DNA of 9,730 bases from CALAED01 sp937891035 (lineage in GTDB: Bacteria; Actinomycetota; Actinomycetes; Streptosporangiales; Streptosporangiaceae): the NCBI GenBank assembly GCA_035642125.1, contig DASQSZ010000010.1, positions 1-9,730 on the forward strand, read 5' to 3'. Below are positions 5,525 to 9,730 of this stretch, in pieces. A program made the translations under genes and the position numbers. The stretch's first letter is position 1; every line of letters starts with the position of its first letter. The notes under the pieces were generated by a model. That model saw only the letters and a program-made list of their open reading frames with translations. It was not told the origin of the DNA and searched no databases.

Positions 5525-7204
5525 GTGGGTTCCGAACGCGAAGACCGGGGGCTGTCTCGGCGTGGGGTCATCGGGACGGGGGCGGCGGCGCTCGCCGGAG
5601 TCGGACTATCGGCCACGCCGGCCCACGGTGCCGGCACCGACCGGCCGGCGCCGGAGCGGGGCGGACCGCCGTCCGGGACGCCGGGCGGCGACCTGGCGCT
5701 GGTCGGTGGCAAGATCCTCACCCAGGACGACCGGAACTCCACCGCCACCGACGTCGTCATCAGGAACGGGCGGATCGCCGAGGTCGGACGCGGCCTGCGG
5801 CTGCGCGGCTCGCGGGTCAAGGTGATCGACCTCAAGGGGCGCACGGTGATCCCCGGAATCATCGATTGTCACAACCACATCGTGCTGATGGGGTTGCGTC
5901 CCGGCTATCACACGCCCTTGGAGAACGCCTCGTCCATCGCGGCGGCGCTGGCGGCCCTGAAGGTTCGCGCGGCCGGGGTGCCGGCCGGCGAGTTCGTGAC
6001 CACGATCGGCGGGTTTCACTCCAACCAGTTCGCCGAGCGGCGGCTGCCGACGCTCGCGGAGATCGACGCGGCCGTGCCGGACCATCCGGTGTACCTGCAG
6101 ATCGCGTTCGGCGGTCCGGCGACGACCAACGGCCTCGGCCGGTCCTTCTTCCGGTCCAGGGGCGTGCCGGTCGGCGACGACGGTGCGATCGCGATGGGCG
6201 AGGCCGCCCAGACGGCCCTGTTCCACCTGCGCCGGGGGCAGACGCTCGACGACCAAAAGCGCAGCACGCTCGACGCGATGGCCTACGCCGTGAGCCTGGG
6301 CGTGACCACGCATTTCGACCAGGGTGGCTTCCCCGCGACCAACACCCCGGCCGACGGCGCCGCGCACTTCGACCAGTTCCGTGCCTATGACGCCTTCCAG
6401 GCCCTCCACCACGAGGGCCGGATGTCGATCCGGCTGCGCAACAGCTTCCTGCACCTGGAGTCCGACCCCAACCTGCCGGGGCTCACCGCTCGGCTGCGCA
6501 ACACGTTTCCGTTGTTCGGCGACGACATGTGGAAGGTCATCGGCATCGGCGAGTTCACGGCGAGCGGGCTCGGCGACGTGTGGCTCGACGCCAACCACCG
6601 GGTCGCCCAGGCCGGCTTCATCAACCAGGTCCACTCGCTGACCCGCGACGACTTCAAGACCGAGATCGCGGGCTGGGAGACCGTCAACGCCAGGTTCCCG
6701 ATCAAGGACCTGCGCTGGGTGATCGCGCACGTCCCGTTCATCACCGCCGAGTGGCTCCAGCGCCTGAAGGCGCTCGGCGGCGGCGTGAACGTCACGAGCT
6801 GGAAGTACCTGAGCGGCACCGCGACCGACAACGGCCCGCCGTTCCGCACGATCCTCGACAGCGGCATCCAGACCGGCTTCAGCTCCGACGGCATGCAGAT
6901 CGCCCCGATGAACCCGTGGCTGCACATGTACTACGCGGTGACCGGCAAGAACGCCAAGGGCGAGCTGATCAACGACGGAGAACAGATCACCCGCGACGAG
7001 GTCCTGCGCCTCTACACCGCCGCGAACGGCTGGTTCACCAAAGAAGAGGACGTCACGGGCTCCATCGAGCCGGGCAAGTACGGCGACCTGGTCGTCCTGG
7101 ACCAGGACTACCGGACGGTCACCGACGAGGGCCTGAAGGCGCTGCGGTCCGTGCTGACCGTCGTGAACGGCCGCATCGTCCACCGCGCGCCGCCGTTCCG
7201 CTGA
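5525..7204 (+). CDS. Tat-exported amidohydrolase, YtcJ-like (Amidohydro_3 type)
   Basis: This is a metal-dependent hydrolase of the amidohydrolase superfamily, 559 residues, usually acting on cyclic amides, N-acyl groups or related bonds. An N-terminal twin-arginine signal is visible: SRRGVIG (Arg12-Arg13), then a hydrophobic Ala/Gly/Leu stretch and an AHGAG cleavage region near residues 31-35. This predicts export in folded form. The small beta domain (LALVGGKILTQDD... DVVIRNGRIAEVG) leads to the metal motif DCHNH (114-118; His116 and His118). Later candidate metal or active-site residues are Glu343 (GIGEF), His370, His402 (VIAHVPF) and Asp455 (SSDGMQIAP). The C-terminal GSIEPGKYGDLVVLD is a strong superfamily signature. 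GTG at 5525 is chosen because open frame further upstream belongs to the CMD gene in another phase. AAAGG (5508-5512) is about 12 bases away, a long spacing. Stop codon at 7202-7204 abuts that of the convergent gene. Substrate unknown. Confidence 0.92.
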   Translation: MGSEREDRGLSRRGVIGTGAAALAGVGLSATPAHGAGTDRPAPERGGPPSGTPGGDLALVGGKILTQDDRNSTATDVVIRNGRIAEVGRGLRLRGSRVKVIDLKGRTVIPGIIDCHNHIVLMGLRPGYHTPLENASSIAAALAALKVRAAGVPAGEFVTTIGGFHSNQFAERRLPTLAEIDAAVPDHPVYLQIAFGGPATTNGLGRSFFRSRGVPVGDDGAIAMGEAAQTALFHLRRGQTLDDQKRSTLDAMAYAVSLGVTTHFDQGGFPATNTPADGAAHFDQFRAYDAFQALHHEGRMSIRLRNSFLHLESDPNLPGLTARLRNTFPLFGDDMWKVIGIGEFTASGLGDVWLDANHRVAQAGFINQVHSLTRDDFKTEIAGWETVNARFPIKDLRWVIAHVPFITAEWLQRLKALGGGVNVTSWKYLSGTATDNGPPFRTILDSGIQTGFSSDGMQIAPMNPWLHMYYAVTGKNAKGELINDGEQITRDEVLRLYTAANGWFTKEEDVTGSIEPGKYGDLVVLDQDYRTVTDEGLKALRSVLTVVNGRIVHRAPPFR

Positions 7205-7207
7205 TCA
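7202..7207. other. Abutting convergent stop codons in one TGATCA palindrome
   Basis: TGA at 7202-7204 ends the amidohydrolase on the plus strand. TCA at 7205-7207 is the minus-strand stop of the small convergent gene. No base separates the two genes, so any terminator for either lies inside the other's coding sequence. Confidence 0.85.
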
Positions 7208-7630
7208 GCGTTGCAGTGGGCCCCAGGGGCCCTTCTGCTGGTCCACCACACGTTCGGCCTCGTCGAGGACCGCTTGGGCGACCCAGGCCACCGGTCGGCG
7301 GCACGCCACAACGGGCTCGTTGTCGGGGCCGCGTCCTCGTTCCTCGCCCTCGAGGACCCACGGCCGGACGCCGGGCGCGTTCTCGTGCTTCAGGTGGCTG
7401 TAGTCGTGCAGCCGGCGGGCCACCCAGACGCGCAGCGGCCGCGACCCCCACCAGTCCTCCACCATGAGCGGATTGGCCGAAAGGCCGGGCAGGCTGACGC
7501 CGGTCAGCGCGTCCTTGCTGGCGCCGGCGGCGTCCACGTCGGGGCCGCGGGACCAGCGAATGTAAAGGTCCGGCTGCCGCTCGACCAGCGAGGCCAGCTC
7601 GTCCAGCGTGTGGAGGGTGGGCAGCTCCAT
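7205..7630 (-). CDS. Small conserved actinobacterial protein, DUF6098-like
   Basis: This 141-residue protein has no known function. I recognise the overall pattern from actinobacterial proteins labelled DUF6098: an N-terminal LPTLHTLDELASLV segment, YIRWSRGP (about 23-30), DALTGVSLPGLSANPL, WWGSRPLRVWVARRLHDY, PWVLEGEERGRGPDNEP and a C-terminal helix WVAQAVLDEAERVV. It is rich in Trp and Arg, with no signal peptide or membrane segment, so it should be cytoplasmic. The coding frame is supported by this continuous family-like pattern. ATG at 7630 is the only good start, since an in-frame TAG lies 9-11 bases upstream of it. No clear Shine-Dalgarno sequence is seen. The gene converges on the amidohydrolase and diverges from the diiron oxidase operon. 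The DUF assignment is from memory and was not checked against a database. Confidence 0.8.
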   Translation of the reverse strand: MELPTLHTLDELASLVERQPDLYIRWSRGPDVDAAGASKDALTGVSLPGLSANPLMVEDWWGSRPLRVWVARRLHDYSHLKHENAPGVRPWVLEGEERGRGPDNEPVVACRRPVAWVAQAVLDEAERVVDQQKGPWGPLQR

Positions 7631-7639
7631 GCGGGACGA

Positions 7640-7680
7640 CTACCCAGGTGACGGGCGTTTCATCAGCTGGAGCTGGGTAG
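7640..7680. repeat. Perfect 8-bp inverted repeat with 25-bp spacer
   Basis: CTACCCAG (7640-7647) is exactly mirrored by CTGGGTAG (7673-7680). The arms are 33 bp apart, about three helical turns, and the inner arm begins 9 bases upstream of the DUF6098-like ATG. It could be a spaced operator, or a hairpin in the minus-strand leader. The tandem AGCTGG pair at 7665-7676 lies inside and overlaps the right arm. Confidence 0.5.
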
Positions 7681-7795
7681 CGACATCGAATACTTCGCAT
7701 TAATAAAACGGGGGACTTACTTCGGGCGCCGTCGGGTCGATGCAGCCCAAAAATTCCCCTTAAATCGTAAAAGTAATGGTAAATCGGCACTGAAT

Positions 7796-7799
7796 GGAG
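7796..7799 (+). promoter_or_regulatory. Ribosome binding site deciding the HDO gene start
   Basis: GGAG ends 9 bases before the ATG at 7809. The in-frame ATG at 7794 overlaps this site and has no ribosome site of its own, so 7809 is favoured unless the transcript is leaderless. Confidence 0.55.
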
Positions 7800-7808
7800 A
7801 TCGAGCTG

Positions 7809-8936
7809 ATGCGGCTACCGCTGCCCCGTGGGCCGGTCACGGCGATGCTCGTGGACGAGCTGTCCCGCCCGCCACACGACCTGCCCGCCGGGCCCGACGC
7901 GACGTTCACATCGCCGGGCGCGCCGGCCCCGGCCGAGGTCGCGCTCACCGACGAAGATCTCCAGCTGGCCCTGCATGTGTGCTACGAGTTGCACTACCAG
8001 GGATTCGACGAGGTCGACGACCGCTGGGAGTGGCATCCGTCGCTGCTGGCGCTGCGGCGCGCCGCCGAGTCGCGGCTGGAGTTGGCCCTCGACGCGGTCG
8101 TCGCCCGGCCGCGGCCGGTCGGCGCCGCGAAGCTGCCCAGCGCGCTGGCCGACCTGGCGGCCGCCGACGCGGCCCGCGGCCCTTCGCTGGCGGCCTTCTT
8201 GCGGCGTAGGGCGACGCACGACCAGTTCGGCGAATTCGTCGCGCACCGCTCGATCTACCACCTCAAGGAGGCCGATCCGCACACCTGGGCCATCCCCCGG
8301 CTGCGCGGCGAGGCGAAGGCGGCGCTGGTGGAGATCCAGGCGGACGAGTACGGCGGCGGGCGGGTTGAACGGATGCACGCCGAGCTGTTCCGGGCGACCA
8401 TGCGCGGGCTGGGTCTCGACGACGGCTACGGCGCCTACCTCGACGTCGTGCCCGCCATCACCCTCGCGGTCACCAACGTCATGTCGTTGTTCGGGCTGCA
8501 TCGGCACCATCGCGCCGCGCTGATCGGTCACCTCGCGGCCCTCGAGATGACCTCATCGATCCCCAATCGCGACTACGCCCGCGGGCTGCGCCGCCTCGGC
8601 GGCGACGCGGCGGCGTGCCGGTTCTACGACGAGCACGTGCAGGCCGACGCCGTGCACGAGCAGATCGCCGGGCATGACCTGTGCGGCGCCTTCGCCGCCG
8701 CCCATCCCGGCTCGGCCGGGGACGTGCTGTTCGGCGCGGCCTGCTGCCTGACCATTGATCGGCTGTTCGCCGCACATCTCCTCGAGCGCTGGCGGAGCGG
8801 GCGGACGTCGCTGCGCCGAGCGGCCACCCCCACCGCCCCGGCCGCCCCTGCGGCGCCCGGCCCGTCGGTCCCGCCTGTCCCGCCGGCCCCACCGGTCCCA
8901 CCTGCCGCGCCGGCCACGCCGGCCGCGCCGCGATGA
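7809..8936 (+). CDS. Heme-oxygenase-like diiron oxidase (HDO; iron-containing redox enzyme family)
   Basis: This 375-residue protein matches the actinobacterial 'iron-containing redox enzyme' family, helical proteins with the haem oxygenase fold but a non-haem diiron site. Conserved stretches are CYELHYQGF (58-66), AHRSIYHLKEADPH (145-158), DEYGGG (179-184) and YDEHVQADAVHEQ. Candidate iron ligands are Glu154, Glu180, His190, His276, Asp280 and His283. Their spacing (26, 10, 86, 4, 3) equals that of the ligands I recall for SznF (Glu189, Glu215, His225, His311, Asp315, His318), so the site looks complete and probably activates O2. Residues 340-375 form a Pro/Ala-rich tail with PPxPP units, outside the folded domain. 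ATG at 7809 is preferred over 7794 because GGAG at 7796-7799 precedes it. The stop overlaps the start of the glycosyltransferase gene (ATGA), so the two are translationally coupled. Substrate unknown. Confidence 0.88.
   Translation: MRLPLPRGPVTAMLVDELSRPPHDLPAGPDATFTSPGAPAPAEVALTDEDLQLALHVCYELHYQGFDEVDDRWEWHPSLLALRRAAESRLELALDAVVARPRPVGAAKLPSALADLAAADAARGPSLAAFLRRRATHDQFGEFVAHRSIYHLKEADPHTWAIPRLRGEAKAALVEIQADEYGGGRVERMHAELFRATMRGLGLDDGYGAYLDVVPAITLAVTNVMSLFGLHRHHRAALIGHLAALEMTSSIPNRDYARGLRRLGGDAAACRFYDEHVQADAVHEQIAGHDLCGAFAAAHPGSAGDVLFGAACCLTIDRLFAAHLLERWRSGRTSLRRAATPTAPAAPAAPGPSVPPVPPAPPVPPAAPATPAAPR
8826..8933 (+). repeat. Low-complexity Pro/Ala-coding tail of the HDO gene
   Basis: The last 36 codons are C-rich imperfect repeats of about 9-15 bases built on CCGGCC/CCTGCC/CCCACC units. 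They encode a Pro/Ala/Val/Thr tail with three close PPxPP or PxPP units. The tail is likely disordered and may act as a linker or binding segment. No Shine-Dalgarno for the next gene is visible inside it. Confidence 0.7.
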
Positions 8937-9730
8937 GCGGGCCCGCGGTGGACTACGTGCTTCCACTGCGCTGGGCGGCCGATCGCGACCCGGGCGACCT
9001 TGATGAGCTCACCGATTATTTGGCCTGGTTGCGCGACCGGACCAGGGTCATCGTGGTGGACGCCTCCGCCGACCCGCTGTTCGCCCACCATGCCCGCGCA
9101 TGGGCCGGCCTCGCCGACCACCTCCGCCCCGACGCCGACGTGGACTTCGCCAACGGCAAGGTCACCGGCGTGCTGACCGGGCTGCGCCGGGCACGCTCGG
9201 CCTATGTGATCATCGCCGACGACGATGTCCGCTACGACGACCGGAGCCTGCGCGCCGTCGCCCGGCTACTCGGCGCGGCCGATCTGGTACGCCCGCAAAA
9301 TTACTTCGACCCGGCGCCCTGGCATGCCCGCTGGGACACCGCGCGGACCCTCATCAACCGCGCCATTGGCGCCGACTACCCAGGCACGTTCGGCATCCGC
9401 CGCGACAGCTTCGACGCGATGGGCGGCTACGACGGGAACGTGCTCTTCGAAAACCTGGAGCTCATCCGCACCGTGCGCGCGTACGGCGGCAGCGAACGCC
9501 GGCCGCTCGGCCTGTACGTCCGCCGGCTTCCCCCGGACGCCCGGCGCTTTTGGGGCCAGCGCGTCCGGCAGGCCTACGACGACATCGCTCAGCCGGCCAG
9601 GATGGCGATCTTTCTCGCCATGCTGCCCGCCCTGGCCGCTGTGGTCGCCCGCCGGGGGCCGCGCGCCGGTGCGGTGGGCGCGGCGGCCGCGGCGGCCGCG
9701 GCGGCCGCGGCGATCGGCGTGGCGGAGGCC
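8933..9730 (+). CDS. Family 2 glycosyltransferase, 3' end cut off
   Basis: The frame is open from ATG 8933 to the window end (266 codons) and overlaps the HDO stop by ATGA. It shows the GT-A pattern of family 2 glycosyltransferases: an N-terminal beta strand (VDYVLPLRW), a second strand (TRVIVVDASAD, 37-47), GKVTGVLTGLRRARSAYVIIADDDVRYDD with the metal/nucleotide-sugar motif Asp96-Asp97-Asp98, and a GADYPGTFGIRRDSFDAMGGYD acceptor-side segment (147-167). ENLELIRTVRAYG follows. From about residue 223 the chain becomes hydrophobic (MAIFLAMLPALAAVVA), probably the first of one or more membrane helices, which would place the catalytic domain on the cytoplasmic face. A second Ala-rich segment (250-260) runs to the edge. 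No ribosome site is seen, so translation likely depends on coupling with the HDO gene. Donor and acceptor sugars are unknown. Confidence 0.85.
   Translation, partial: MSGPAVDYVLPLRWAADRDPGDLDELTDYLAWLRDRTRVIVVDASADPLFAHHARAWAGLADHLRPDADVDFANGKVTGVLTGLRRARSAYVIIADDDVRYDDRSLRAVARLLGAADLVRPQNYFDPAPWHARWDTARTLINRAIGADYPGTFGIRRDSFDAMGGYDGNVLFENLELIRTVRAYGGSERRPLGLYVRRLPPDARRFWGQRVRQAYDDIAQPARMAIFLAMLPALAAVVARRGPRAGAVGAAAAAAAAAAAIGVAEA
9680..9712 (+). repeat. Tandem 9-bp GCGGCGGCC repeat in the glycosyltransferase gene
   Basis: About 3.7 copies of GCGGCGGCC lie in frame and encode 11 consecutive alanines in a presumed membrane segment. Copy-number change would add or remove three alanines at a time without frameshift. 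Confidence 0.85.

Larger units (their letters stand above)
7631..7808. promoter_or_regulatory. Divergent intergenic region with AT-rich island
   Basis: These 178 bases separate the DUF6098-like gene (minus) from the HDO gene (plus) and should hold both promoters. Two stretches (about 7684-7712 and 7748-7788) are strikingly A/T-rich for this genome. Visible structures are a spaced inverted repeat (7640-7680), CGAATACTTCG at 7687-7697 (a CGAA/TTCG dyad), a direct repeat TAAATCG (7761-7767, 7780-7786) and GTAA three times at 6-bp period (7767, 7773, 7779). TGGTAAATC at 7777-7785 resembles an extended -10 and would start RNA close to the ATG at 7794. That promoter call is tentative. Confidence 0.5.

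Noticed and set aside
5606..7183. 525-codon minus-strand open frame antisense to the amidohydrolase
   Set aside because: His/Val/Asp/Gly-rich translation with no recognisable motif; the plus strand carries an intact enzyme.
7687..7697. CGAATACTTCG as a transcription terminator or strong operator
   Set aside because: The arms are only 4 bp with no T-run; reported as part of the intergenic description but not as a separate functional site.
7119..7790. 223-codon minus-strand frame overlapping the DUF6098-like gene
   Set aside because: It runs into the amidohydrolase gene and has low-complexity Arg/Pro/Gly content; the 7630-7205 frame has a coherent protein pattern.

Overview
The window looks like chromosomal DNA of a high-GC actinobacterium. 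The evidence is strong G/C bias at third codon positions, GTG and TTG starts, a [3Fe-4S] ferredoxin directly behind a P450, and protein styles common in Streptosporangiales/Streptomycetales relatives. The genus cannot be fixed from the sequence. No rRNA, tRNA, CRISPR array, transposase or integrase was seen.

Left part (1-3210): two divergent genes encode parts of a molybdenum hydroxylase of the xanthine dehydrogenase / aldehyde oxidase / CoxL superfamily. The FAD subunit is on the minus strand and is cut by the left window edge. The molybdopterin subunit is on the plus strand. The 89-bp gap between them holds an AT-rich inverted repeat (TTGCATAAAATTGCAA). The active-site loop reads SYRGAGR and lacks the cysteine of true CO dehydrogenase, so the substrate is more likely an aldehyde, N-heterocycle or similar compound. 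The [2Fe-2S] subunit is not in the window and may lie left of base 1.

Centre (3211-7204): all genes are on the plus strand. They are a cytochrome P450 with a TTG start, its small [3Fe-4S] ferredoxin, a carboxymuconolactone decarboxylase/AhpD-like protein with a CxxC site, and a Tat-exported amidohydrolase of the YtcJ-like type. The P450-ferredoxin pair and the CMD protein are each preceded by the same two-block motif, GGGTTCTTGAC-N15-CGAAACGGTC. Each copy starts inside the last codons of the gene before it, which suggests two co-regulated units. With the molybdenum hydroxylase this resembles an oxidative catabolic or tailoring cluster of unknown substrate. No regulator gene is visible.

Right part (7205-9730): a small minus-strand actinobacterial protein (DUF6098-like) converges on the amidohydrolase with no intervening base; both stop codons lie in one TGATCA palindrome. 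After a 178-bp divergent intergenic region with an AT-rich island comes an operon on the plus strand. It encodes a heme-oxygenase-like diiron protein (HDO fold) that keeps a complete six-ligand iron site and has a Pro/Ala-rich tail, coupled by an ATGA overlap to a family 2 glycosyltransferase cut by the right edge. This pair is the least understood part of the window. It appears unrelated to the catabolic cluster on the left.
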